From the NCBI GenBank assembly GCA_031549325.1, contig JAVBQA010000062.1, positions 1 to 49,304 of the forward strand: DNA of 49,304 bases, in the 5' to 3' direction. Positions within the stretch are counted from its first letter, which is position 1, and every line of letters begins with the position of its first letter. The notes below the pieces were generated by a model. It was not told the origin of the DNA. It worked only from the letters and a program-made list of their open reading frames with translations, and searched no databases. Positions 26,264 through 33,534 of this stretch are shown here, in pieces. The stretch is from JAJDGF01 sp031549325. GTDB taxonomy: Bacteria; Bacillota; Clostridia; Christensenellales; Aristaeellaceae. The position numbers were made by a program, and so were the translations under genes.

Positions 26264-26977
26264 CTATGCGATCGACAGCGCGATCTCCATCATCTTGGTC
26301 AGGCTGATCTGGCGCTGCTCGCTGTTCATGGACTCGCCGGTCAGCATGTGGTCGGAGATGGTGCAGAGGCACAGCGCCTTCTTCCCGGCGCGGGCGGCGT
26401 TGAGATAGAGCGCGTAAGCCTCCATCTCGACCGCCAGCACGCCCAGCCTCCGAAGCGTTTCGGTGGGTTCGCTGGCGTCATAGAACACATCGGAGGAGAA
26501 GATCGGCCCCACATGGATGTTGGCGCCCACAGCCTCCCCGGCCTTCACCGCCTGGGTCAGCAGCCCGAAGTCCGCACAGGGGGCCAGCGTGCCGGAGAAG
26601 CCGAACTGCGCGCCGAAGTTGGAATTGGTGTAGCAGCTCATGCCGGCGACCACATCCTGCACCTTCAAATGCTCGCTCATCGCCCCGGCCGAGCCAATGC
26701 GAATGATGCTCTGGACGCCATAAAAGTTGTAAAGCTCATAAGAATAAATGCCGATGGCCGGCATGCCCATGCCGCTGGCCATCACCGATACGCGCTTGCC
26801 CTTGTAGCTGCCGGTGTAGCCGTGCACGCCGCGCACGTTGTTGACCAGCTCGGCGTTCTCAAGGAACGTTTCGGCGATGAACTTGCTCCGAAGCGGATCG
26901 CCAGGCATCAGCACGGTGGGCGCGAAATCGCCCTGCTTGGCGGAAATATGGGGGGTAGGGATGTTTGAAGTGCTCAT
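26264..26977 (-). CDS. deoD: Purine-nucleoside phosphorylase, DeoD type
   Basis: Phosphorolysis of (deoxy)purine nucleosides to base and (deoxy)ribose-1-phosphate. 237 residues, the family length. Motifs: VLMPGDPLRSKFIAETFL near residue 23 (phosphate site), MASGMGMPAIGIYSYEL, RIGSAGAM near residue 86 and VEMEAYALYLNA near residue 180 (nucleoside site, with the VEMEA hallmark). GGAAGGGG precedes the ATG by eight bases. It leads a two-gene operon with asnA and has its own promoter. Confidence 0.96.
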   Translation of the reverse strand: MSTSNIPTPHISAKQGDFAPTVLMPGDPLRSKFIAETFLENAELVNNVRGVHGYTGSYKGKRVSVMASGMGMPAIGIYSYELYNFYGVQSIIRIGSAGAMSEHLKVQDVVAGMSCYTNSNFGAQFGFSGTLAPCADFGLLTQAVKAGEAVGANIHVGPIFSSDVFYDASEPTETLRRLGVLAVEMEAYALYLNAARAGKKALCLCTISDHMLTGESMNSEQRQISLTKMMEIALSIA

Positions 26978-27010
26978 AAATGCCGCCCCTTCCGAATATC
27001 ATGATGCCTT

Positions 27011-27039
27011 ATTATAGCGCGTTGTATGGCCTTGATCAA
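27011..27039 (-). promoter_or_regulatory. Promoter of deoD-asnA
   Basis: Minus strand TTGATC (27039-27034), 17-base spacer, TATAAT (27016-27011). About 35 bases before the deoD ATG. Confidence 0.7.
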
Positions 27040-27049
27040 GGAAAGCGTG

Positions 27050-27081
27050 TAAAGAAATGGAGCGGATTCGACATCCGCTCC
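27050..27081 (-). terminator. Terminator after the glycerol-1-phosphate dehydrogenase gene
   Basis: On the minus strand GGAGCGGAT (27081-27073), five-base loop, ATCCGCTCC (27067-27059), then ATTTCTTTA. A perfect nine-pair stem with a U-rich tail between the dehydrogenase stop and the deoD promoter. Confidence 0.75.
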
Positions 27082-27109
27082 CGCGATTGCTTGTTGCTGG
27101 GGTTTTCAA

Positions 27110-27151
27110 GGGGCAAATCCCCTGAGCGGGGTCTGGGGGCGGCGCCCCGCT
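27110..27151. repeat. GC-rich double palindrome
   Basis: GGGG-CAAAT-CCCC (27110-27122) directly followed by AGCGGGG (27125-27131) pairing with CCCCGCT (27145-27151). The look is that of a dispersed intergenic palindrome rather than a terminator because no T-run follows on either strand. Only one copy is seen in this window. Confidence 0.45.
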
Positions 27152-27170
27152 GTTCCCCCATGTTCTCCCG

Positions 27171-28526
27171 TCACCCCTGCGCGATCTCTCCGACCTTCAC
27201 GCGGGCCTGCTCGGCGAGGCCCAGATCCCACAGCATGCTGACGCCCTGATACTTGTCGCGGATCTCGCGCGCGCCGGTGTAGGCGTCCATGGTGTCCTGG
27301 GCGCTGATGCCGAGGTCCCTGTTGGTCATGGGCATGCCGAGCCGCTTCATGAGCGCCTCAATGCCCGAGGCGCCGGGCAGTTCCTCGTCGATCATCTTTA
27401 AGATGTCTGGCCAGTGGGCCTGGATGGTGTCGAAGCGCGCGGCCCAGCGCACCGGGTCGTTTTTGTGGGCGGTCTGCTCGATGGCGATGATCTGGGGGGC
27501 GGTCTTGCCGAAGATGCGGCGCATCTTCTTCTCCCACTTGGCCGGGTCAAAGGCCGTGATGGCCCGCTCCCTGGCGGCGCGGTCGGGGGTCAGGGTTTTG
27601 ATCCAGTCGTACAGCTTCAGCGTGATCAGCGTGCCCACGCCCACCTGTATGCCGTGCAGGTCAGACTTTTCGCCGCGCTCCAGCGCCATCATCTCCCACA
27701 TGTGTGAGAAATAGTGTTCCATGCCGGAGGCCGGGCGCGAGATGCCCGCGAAGCTCATGGCGATGCCGCTCAGCACCAGCCCTTCAGAGACGGCCTGCAC
27801 CACTTCCGGGTCGCGGTTCAGCAGCTTGTCCGCGCTTTCCATGCACTTTCTAAGCGATCTGCGAATCAGCTCCGCCACCTCCGGGCAGTAATACTCGCCG
27901 GTGACCAGGTGCGCCACGCGCCACTCCAGGATGCTGATGTACTTGGCCAGCATGTCCCCCAGGCCCGCCCAGAGCATGCGCATGGGGGCCAGCTTCATGA
28001 TCTCGCTGTCCAGGATGATGGCCACCGGGCAGGCATTGTAGAGCGTGGTCTTGACGGAGTTCACCAGCATGGAGCTCGAGGAGCTCGCGTAGCCGTCCAT
28101 GGAGGGCGCTGTGCCAACGACCATCGAGGGCTTGCCCAGCGCGTGGGCAAACTCCTTGCACAGGTCGTTGATCACACCGGAGCCCACGGCCAGCAGGATA
28201 TCGCAGGAAGGGTCGAAGGCCATGGCGATGGAGCCGATGGCGTGCTCGTCGGGCTCGACTTCCCGCATGGGCAGAATGTGCAGCGCGTGGTCGATGCCCG
28301 CCGCCTTCAGCAGCGCAACGGCGCGCTCTCCGGCTGCCTTGTAGGTGTTCGCGTCACACACCACAAACGGCTTTTTCATCTCCAGCTCGCGCACCACAAT
28401 CGGCAGGGTGTTGATGGCCCCCGCGCCGGATTTCAGAATCCGCAAGTCGCAGCTGTGGCGCCTGCCGCAGGCGCAGTCGAAACCCGGGCCCAGCAGCTGC
28501 TCGATGGACAGGTTGGCGAAAGGCAT
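27171..28526 (-). CDS. egsA: sn-Glycerol-1-phosphate dehydrogenase (EgsA/AraM family)
   Basis: Reduces dihydroxyacetone phosphate to sn-glycerol-1-phosphate with NAD(P)H. 451 residues from the ATG at 28526 (AAGGAGG seven bases upstream). An N-terminal CACGRRHSCD motif is typical of the bacterial AraM branch. The Rossmann part has LLAVGSGVINDLCKEFAHAL near residue 115 (dinucleotide loop), then TAPSMDGYASSSSSML, the metal-binding Asp and His segments GLGDMLAKYIS and GMEHYFSHMWEM plus HGIQVGVGT (second metal histidine). The C-terminal ~100 residues are the usual bacterial extension. In Bacillus AraM feeds the synthesis of archaeal-type G1P ethers by PcrB; no pcrB is in view. It follows alaS by 68 bases and may be co-transcribed. 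Confidence 0.88.
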   Translation of the reverse strand: MPFANLSIEQLLGPGFDCACGRRHSCDLRILKSGAGAINTLPIVVRELEMKKPFVVCDANTYKAAGERAVALLKAAGIDHALHILPMREVEPDEHAIGSIAMAFDPSCDILLAVGSGVINDLCKEFAHALGKPSMVVGTAPSMDGYASSSSSMLVNSVKTTLYNACPVAIILDSEIMKLAPMRMLWAGLGDMLAKYISILEWRVAHLVTGEYYCPEVAELIRRSLRKCMESADKLLNRDPEVVQAVSEGLVLSGIAMSFAGISRPASGMEHYFSHMWEMMALERGEKSDLHGIQVGVGTLITLKLYDWIKTLTPDRAARERAITAFDPAKWEKKMRRIFGKTAPQIIAIEQTAHKNDPVRWAARFDTIQAHWPDILKMIDEELPGASGIEALMKRLGMPMTNRDLGISAQDTMDAYTGAREIRDKYQGVSMLWDLGLAEQARVKVGEIAQG

Positions 28527-28594
28527 GGCGGGACCTCCTTGGCGAGTGTTCTGAAAGAACGGGCGCACAGCGTGCGCCCTGAACAGCAGCTTCG

Positions 28595-30385
28595 TTACCC
28601 TCCGATGACGCCCTTGATTCTCCGGACGCCCGCGGAGGAAGACTCCTCCTTCTGCAGCTTGAAGGACCGAAGATCGCCGGTGTTTTCGGCGTGGGGGCCG
28701 CCACAGATTTCCTTGCTGAACGCGCCCATGGTGTAGACCTTGACGCGCTCGCCGTACTTGCCCTCGAACAGGCCAATGGCGCCGTCGGCCTTGGCTTCGT
28801 CCACAGTCATCTCGACCATGGTGACGGGAGCGCTGGCCTTTATGGCCTCATTAACCAGCCTTTCCACCTCGGTCTTCTCCTCGTCGGTCATTTTGCGGCC
28901 GAACGAGAAATCAAAGCGCAGGCGTTCGGCGGTGATGTTGCTGCCTTTCTGGGCCACCTCGTCGCCCAGCACCTTGCGCAGCGCGGCGTGCAGCAGGTGG
29001 GTGGCGGTGTGCAGCTTCGCGGTCTCCTCGCCCGAGTCGGCCAGGCCGCCCTTGAAGCGCTGCTCGGCGCCCGCGTGGCTCTTTTCCTGGTGCATTTTGA
29101 AGTGTTCTTCGAAGCCGGCCTCGTCCACGGTCAGACCCTTTTCCCTGGCCATCTCGACGGTAATCTCGATGGGGAAGCCATAGGTGTCGTAGAGCTTGAA
29201 GGCGCTGGGGCCGTCGATGACGGCGCCCTGCATGCTGCCGGTCAGCTTCTCGAACTCGCGCATGCCCTGCTTGAGGGTGCGCTGGAAGCGCTGCTCCTCG
29301 AGCAGCAGCTGCTCGAGAATCCGGTCCTTGTTCCTCATCAGCTCGGGATATACGTCTTTGTATTGGTTCACGACCACTTCGGCGATCTGGGCCGTGGTGC
29401 CCTCGGGCATGCCCAACTGCATGCCGTGGCGCACGGCGCGCCGAATTAGGCGGCGCAGCACATAGCCCTGATCCACGTTGGACGGAGTCACGCCCCGGTC
29501 GTCGCCCAGGATGATGGTGGCGGTGCGCAGGTGGTCGGCGATGATGCGGATGGAGCGGGTGACTCCGTCGTCCGAGCCATATTTCTTGCCGGACAGCGCC
29601 TCGATCTTCGCGATGATGTCGCTGAACAGGTCGGTCTCATAGACCGACTTCACGCCCATCAGCACGCCGATGGTGCGCTCCAGGCCCATGCCGGTGTCCA
29701 CGTTTTTCTTGGCGAGCGGCGTGATGACGCCGTCATCAGCCTTGTTGTACTGCATGAACACGTCGTTCCAGATCTCGAGATAGCGCCCGCAGTCGCACGC
29801 GGGCGAGCAATCCGGGCCGCACGCGGGCTTGTCCGGGTTGATGATGAACATCTCGGTGTCCGGGCCGCAGGGGCCGGCTGTCCCGGCGATCCACCAGTTG
29901 TTCTCCTTGGGCAGATAGAAGATCCGGTCCTCGGGCACGCCCATCTCAAGCCAAAGCTTGGCGGCCTCGTCGTCGCGCGGCGCGTTCTCATCGCCCGCGA
30001 ACACGCTGAACGCCAGGCGCGCCTTGTCGATGCCGAGCCATTCCGGGCTGGTCAAAAACTCCCAGCTCCAGCTGATGGCCTCACGCTTGAAGTAGTCGCC
30101 CAGCGACCAGTTGCCCAGCATCTCGAAAAACGTGCAGTGGCTGGCGTCGCCGACCTCGTCGATGTCGATGGTGCGGATGCACTTCTGCACGTCCACCAGG
30201 CGCGTGCCCATCGGGTGCTTTGCGCCCAGCAGATACGGCACCAGCGGGTGCATGCCGGCTGGCGTGAACAGCACCGAGGGATCGTTCTCCGGGATGACCG
30301 AGGCGCTCGGAATCACCGCGTGGCCCTTGCCCTCGAAGAATTTCAGGTAGAGCGCTCTCAGCTCGCTGGCGGTCTTGATGTTCAT
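28595..30385 (-). CDS. alaS: Alanyl-tRNA synthetase, short form without C-Ala domain
   Basis: Charges tRNA-Ala. 596 residues from the ATG at 30385 (GGGAGGG nine bases upstream), against about 875 for the usual enzyme. Present: the class II catalytic core (motif 2 region HCTFFEMLGNWSLGDYF near residue 80; motif 3 region GMGLERTIGVLMG near residue 240), the tRNA-recognition part (SIRIIADHLRTATIILGDD, YVLRRLIRRAVRHG), and the editing domain with zinc motifs HTATHLLH near residue 455 and CGGPHAENTG near residue 565. Missing: the coiled-coil dimerisation segment and C-Ala domain. The end is clean (stop after RRIKGVIGG), with a normal gene following, so this looks like a natural short form rather than a truncation. 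Confidence 0.93.
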   Translation of the reverse strand: MNIKTASELRALYLKFFEGKGHAVIPSASVIPENDPSVLFTPAGMHPLVPYLLGAKHPMGTRLVDVQKCIRTIDIDEVGDASHCTFFEMLGNWSLGDYFKREAISWSWEFLTSPEWLGIDKARLAFSVFAGDENAPRDDEAAKLWLEMGVPEDRIFYLPKENNWWIAGTAGPCGPDTEMFIINPDKPACGPDCSPACDCGRYLEIWNDVFMQYNKADDGVITPLAKKNVDTGMGLERTIGVLMGVKSVYETDLFSDIIAKIEALSGKKYGSDDGVTRSIRIIADHLRTATIILGDDRGVTPSNVDQGYVLRRLIRRAVRHGMQLGMPEGTTAQIAEVVVNQYKDVYPELMRNKDRILEQLLLEEQRFQRTLKQGMREFEKLTGSMQGAVIDGPSAFKLYDTYGFPIEITVEMAREKGLTVDEAGFEEHFKMHQEKSHAGAEQRFKGGLADSGEETAKLHTATHLLHAALRKVLGDEVAQKGSNITAERLRFDFSFGRKMTDEEKTEVERLVNEAIKASAPVTMVEMTVDEAKADGAIGLFEGKYGERVKVYTMGAFSKEICGGPHAENTGDLRSFKLQKEESSSAGVRRIKGVIGG

Positions 30386-30433
30386 GTGTCGATTCCCTCC
30401 CATATGATAAGGAAGCAAATTGCTATCATTAAA

Positions 30434-30462
30434 AATTTACTCCATACGGGCGGCAATGTCAA
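30434..30462 (-). promoter_or_regulatory. Promoter of alaS
   Basis: Minus strand TTGACA (30462-30457), 17-base spacer, TAAATT (30439-30434). The leader is only about 40 bases, so there is no room for a T-box. Confidence 0.65.
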
Positions 30463-30506
30463 ATTAAGATTGGCTTCCTGCTTTGGTAACGACAATCAGC
30501 GCCTAC

Positions 30507-30932
30507 CTACAATTCAGCCACGTCAAACAGCACCTTGTTGAGGGCGTGATAGTAGTTGCCCTTTTCGGCGTCAAACCGCAGCACGCAGTAGTCCGGATCG
30601 GCGGGGCCGAGGGGGTAATACTTCTCGTCGCCTGGCCGCCACAGCATGCGCTTGCTTTCGTCGTCCGTCAGCACCCGCATCTTGCCTGTCAGCATCAACC
30701 CGTGGAAGAACGTCTGGTTGAAGAAGTAGATGCATGCCTCGGGCCGCTTTAGAAACTGTCCCGCGCGGACGGACGAGGTGTTTGTCGAAAAGTAAAACGT
30801 CTTGAGTCCGTCGTGCTTGCACTTGAACATCAGCTTGGCGTTGGGGCAACCCTCGTCGTCCACCGAACCCACCACCACGTCGCGGCTCTTGTCCACCAGT
30901 TTCTCTATGGCGCGTATGGCCTTGTCATCCAT
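30507..30932 (-). CDS. Pyridoxamine 5'-phosphate oxidase-fold protein, MarR-linked
   Basis: 141 residues with the split-barrel flavin-binding fold of general stress protein 26-like proteins: VVVGSVDDEGCPNAKLMF, TFYFSTNTSSVRAGQFLKRPEACIYF (flavin phosphate contacts), LTGKMRVLTDDESKRMLW and PDYCVLRFDAEKGNYYH. It probably binds FMN, F420 or heme-like cofactors; the substrate is unknown and true PNPOx activity is unlikely at this length. The ATG overlaps the marR stop by eight bases, so the regulator probably controls it. A second member of the same family is at 41440. Confidence 0.85.
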   Translation of the reverse strand: MDDKAIRAIEKLVDKSRDVVVGSVDDEGCPNAKLMFKCKHDGLKTFYFSTNTSSVRAGQFLKRPEACIYFFNQTFFHGLMLTGKMRVLTDDESKRMLWRPGDEKYYPLGPADPDYCVLRFDAEKGNYYHALNKVLFDVAEL

Positions 30933-31371
30933 GGGATCCCTCCTCCATTCGCTGCAGGTTGTCGAGAATCCGCGTCAGCTGCGCCTCGAAGCGCGCGATC
31001 TCCCCTTGGCTGAAGCCCTCATAGAACAGCGCGTTCATCTGGCCGGAGACCTCGTCATATGCCTGGTTCAGCGCGCGGGCGGCCTCGGTCAGCCGGATTC
31101 TGATCTGGCGGCGGTCGGCTTTGTCCGCCTGGCGGAGGATCAGGCCCTGCTGCTGCATGCGGTCCAGCATCGAGGTGAGCGCCGACGGGGACAGCTGCGT
31201 GCGCTGGGCCAGCGCCCGGATGGGCTGGCCGTCCTGCTGCCACAGCACGTACAGGATGCGGCCCTGCGCGCCGTTGAACTGCTCGACACCGCGCGCCTTC
31301 AGCAGCCGCTCAAAGATGCGCGCTTGCAGGTGCTTGATCCGCGAGATCAGAAAACCGCCTTGTGTGGGCAT
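30925..31371 (-). CDS. MarR-family transcriptional regulator
   Basis: 148 residues; ATG at 31371 chosen because AAAGGGG sits eight bases upstream, whereas the in-frame GTG at 31380 directly abuts it. Winged helix at about 30-100: FNGAQGRILYVLWQQDG, PIRALAQRTQLSPSALTSMLDRMQQQGLI (recognition helix) and the wing RQADKADRRQIRIRLTEAA with the conserved D-x-R. N- and C-terminal helices form the dimer interface. Translationally coupled to the PPOX-fold gene. A palindrome over its own -10 suggests autorepression. Confidence 0.9.
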   Translation of the reverse strand: MPTQGGFLISRIKHLQARIFERLLKARGVEQFNGAQGRILYVLWQQDGQPIRALAQRTQLSPSALTSMLDRMQQQGLILRQADKADRRQIRIRLTEAARALNQAYDEVSGQMNALFYEGFSQGEIARFEAQLTRILDNLQRMEEGSHG

Positions 31372-31392
31372 TGCAGACACCCCTTTCCATGC

Positions 31393-31424
31393 AGTATAAT
31401 ACTATATGGTAATAATATTGTCAA
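31393..31424 (-). promoter_or_regulatory. marR promoter with overlapping palindrome
   Basis: Minus strand TTGACA (31424-31419), 17-base spacer, TATTAT (31401-31396). The 11-base perfect palindrome AGTATAATACT (31393-31403) covers the -10 and is placed where a repressor would block polymerase; the spacer is almost pure A/T. Confidence 0.7.
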
Positions 31425-31457
31425 GCAGAAAACAACGGATGGCGCCCGGGCCATCCG
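31425..31457 (-). terminator. Terminator of the YgjP-type hydrolase gene
   Basis: Minus strand CGGATGGC (31457-31450), six-base loop, GCCATCCG (31443-31436), then TTGTTTTC. It ends the leftward transcript just before the marR promoter. Confidence 0.8.
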
Positions 31458-31463
31458 CTTTTG

Positions 31464-32165
31464 CTACACCCCGAGCAGCTTTCCGTTTTGCTTGAGCCAG
31501 GTTTTCCAATATGAATAGTCGGGCATGTGGCGCTCCACCCGCGCCCAGAACTGCTTGGAGTGGTTGAACTCGAACAGGTGGCACAGCTCGTGCACCACCA
31601 CATAATCCAGCGCCCCGGGCGGAGCCATGATCAGTTTATAGTTGAAATTCAGGTTTTTCTGGCTGCTGCAACTGCCCCAGCGGGTCTTTTGATCCCGGAT
31701 GGATACGCGGCCGGGCGCTCTGCCCACCAGCGGCGCGAAGTGGGTCAGCCGCTCCTCCACCCGCTGGCGGGCCTGCTCGGTGAGGAAAGACTTCAGCTGC
31801 TCGCGCGCCATCTCCGGATCCTTCGCATGCAGCACCAGCTCGTCATCGCCGAACCGGGCCGCGTTTCTGGCCGCGGGCAGGATGGTCAGCCGAAGCGGCT
31901 GGCCCTCATACAACAGCCGCGCGCCGTCGTGCACCGGGTGGGCGTCCTGGTGGGTTTGCTGGTAGGCGCGCAGCTGGGCGCGGGTGTCCAGCACCCAGCG
32001 GGCGCGCTGCTGCACGAACGCGTCGCAGGCGCGAAGCGGCGCGTGCTTTGGCGCGAACACGCGCACAGAGCCATTCGGCGTGACGCGGACCTCGAGGCTC
32101 TTTCTTTGGGTCTTGATCAGCTCGTATTCGATCCGGCCGACGCCGGTTGTGACCGCTCTTTGCAT
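31464..32165 (-). CDS. YgjP/SprT-like metal-dependent hydrolase (M48-type HELCH motif)
   Basis: 233 residues from the ATG at 32165, six bases after the stop of the MreB-like gene; the ribosome binding site is weak (GGTAGGC), pointing to coupling. The C-terminal half carries RWGSCSSQKNLNFNYKLIMAP and VVVHELCHLFEFNHSKQFWARVERHMPDY: HELCH is the HExxH zinc site and the downstream H the third ligand. This is the DUF45/YgjP family of putative metalloproteases. The N-terminal half has IEYELIKTQRKSLEVRVTPNGSVRVFAP, also typical. Substrate unknown. Confidence 0.85.
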   Translation of the reverse strand: MQRAVTTGVGRIEYELIKTQRKSLEVRVTPNGSVRVFAPKHAPLRACDAFVQQRARWVLDTRAQLRAYQQTHQDAHPVHDGARLLYEGQPLRLTILPAARNAARFGDDELVLHAKDPEMAREQLKSFLTEQARQRVEERLTHFAPLVGRAPGRVSIRDQKTRWGSCSSQKNLNFNYKLIMAPPGALDYVVVHELCHLFEFNHSKQFWARVERHMPDYSYWKTWLKQNGKLLGV

Positions 32166-32170
32166 ACAGC

Positions 32171-33184
32171 CTACCGCTTGTCCAGGATGGACGTGTGCGC
32201 CTGGGTCAGGTGGTCGTACTGGCCATCCGACTCGAGGATGCGCAGCAGGCCCTCGGCCACGCAGCCCGGCGGGTCCTTCGGGAGATGGCACTGAAGCCCC
32301 AGTTCCTGCGCGATCAGCAGCGGCAGCCCGAACAGTTGCGCGCCGCCGCCGGTCAGCACCACGCCGCTCTCGTGCAGATCGGCGGACAGCTCGGCGGGCG
32401 CGCTCTGCAGCACCTGATAGATCAGCTCGGTGATGGCCATAAACGTGGGCTGGGCGGCATCCTGTACCTCTTTGGCGCTGATGTCGAACTCCCTGGGGAA
32501 ACCGCCGTCCATGCTCATGGCCAGCACCTTGGTGCTCGGCGCGGACGCGCCCGACGCGCCCACCAGCGACAGCTTGATGTCCTCCGCGGTGCGCGGGCCG
32601 ACGGCCATGGCGTGCAGCTTGCGCAAGCGCCGTATGATGGCCTCGTCGATGCGCTGCATGCCGTAAGGCAGCTCGGACATGGCGACCACGCGCCCGCCCG
32701 AGATCAAAGATGCGCTCAAATGCCCCGCGCCCAGATCACACACCAGCGTGGCCTGGGGGCGGCTTACATCGATGGGGGAGCCGAGCGCCGCCGCCACATC
32801 GGACCGCACCACCGAGCACGCGGTCGCGCCGGCCTCCATGCACAGCGCCACCAGGTGCTTCAGCGGCGTGGGCTGGATGCCCGGCGGGCAAGCCAGCAGC
32901 ACGCGCGGCCGGCGCACCAGCGCCTTGCTGGCTGCGTGTTTCAGCAGGTACTGATACCAGCGCCGAAGCGCCATCTCGTCGGCCACGGCCGCGCCGCGCA
33001 TGGGGAAGCCCACGCGCACGTGGCCCGGCGTGCGCCCCAGCAGCAGCGCCGCGTCGTTTCCGGCGCACAGCGTTTCTCCCGAGCACTCGGCGATGGCCGC
33101 GCTCTGCTTGAACTGCACGCCGTGGCCCTTGATGGCCATGCGCGCGCCGCTGGTGCCGATGTCCAGGCCCACATTCCAATTCAT
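32171..33184 (-). CDS. MreB/Mbl-like actin-fold protein, divergent
   Basis: 337 residues of the MreB family: phosphate-1 loop VGLDIGTSGARMAI at the N-terminus, GNDAALLLGRTPGHVRV, phosphate-2 region LVCDLGAGHLSAS near residue 150, GPRTAEDIKLSLVG near residue 200, and the adenosine motif VVLTGGGAQLFGLPLLI near residue 285. Several normally invariant spots differ from MreB/Mbl (for example DLGAGHLSAS instead of DIGGGTTDIA), so it is a divergent paralogue. It follows spoIIID by 27 bases, the same pairing as spoIIID-mbl in Bacillus, which suggests a role in cell shape or in sporulation-stage wall assembly. Confidence 0.85.
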   Translation of the reverse strand: MNWNVGLDIGTSGARMAIKGHGVQFKQSAAIAECSGETLCAGNDAALLLGRTPGHVRVGFPMRGAAVADEMALRRWYQYLLKHAASKALVRRPRVLLACPPGIQPTPLKHLVALCMEAGATACSVVRSDVAAALGSPIDVSRPQATLVCDLGAGHLSASLISGGRVVAMSELPYGMQRIDEAIIRRLRKLHAMAVGPRTAEDIKLSLVGASGASAPSTKVLAMSMDGGFPREFDISAKEVQDAAQPTFMAITELIYQVLQSAPAELSADLHESGVVLTGGGAQLFGLPLLIAQELGLQCHLPKDPPGCVAEGLLRILESDGQYDHLTQAHTSILDKR

Positions 33185-33211
33185 TCGTGCTTACCTCGTG
33201 TGTGCGGGTGT

Positions 33212-33469
33212 TCAGGCTTCCGCCTGTTCCTCGTATTTCTTGCGGGTGGCTTCCCCGCCCCTCAGGTGCCGCTCGCTCATGTTGATGCCCAGCACCCTGT
33301 CGATGGCCTTGTATAGCTCGGGGTCGATGATGGGTAGCCTCGTGCGCATATCTTTGTGCACGGTGGTCTTGCTGACGCCCAGCTGGTTCGCGCAGCCGCG
33401 CACCGTCGCGCCGGTCTTCAGCATGTACGCGGCTGTGTCCAGCACACGCGTGACGATGTATTGCCTCAC
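33212..33469 (-). CDS. spoIIID: Sporulation transcriptional regulator SpoIIID
   Basis: 85 residues. The GTG at 33469 has GGGAGG eight bases upstream. Small DNA-binding protein of the mother cell acting after sigma-E. Helix-turn-helix TVRGCANQLGVSKTTVHKDM at about 22-41 followed by RLPIIDPELYKAIDRVLGINMSERHLRGGEATRKKYE, whose RHLRGGEAT(R/K)xKY tail is the diagnostic SpoIIID ending and its second DNA-contact region. It is the best single indication that the organism sporulates. The MreB-like gene follows closely. Confidence 0.95.
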   Translation of the reverse strand: MRQYIVTRVLDTAAYMLKTGATVRGCANQLGVSKTTVHKDMRTRLPIIDPELYKAIDRVLGINMSERHLRGGEATRKKYEEQAEA

Positions 33470-33504
33470 GCCTCACGCCTCCCGTCCGCCCTACTTGACG
33501 GTTC

Positions 33505-33534
33505 AGCGTATGCGCGGCACGAGCGCCGCTAGAC
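33505..33534 (-). promoter_or_regulatory. Possible sigma-E promoter of spoIIID
   Basis: Minus strand GTCTAGC (33534-33528), 15-base spacer, CATACGCT (33512-33505). Sigma-E promoters read roughly GTCATATT and CATACAAT with this spacing; the -35 agreement is partial. Offered because spoIIID is sigma-E dependent in Bacillus. Confidence 0.25.

Noticed and set aside
30386..30506. T-box riboswitch before alaS
   Set aside because: The leader from the predicted start site is about 40 bases, with no specifier loop, antiterminator or terminator.
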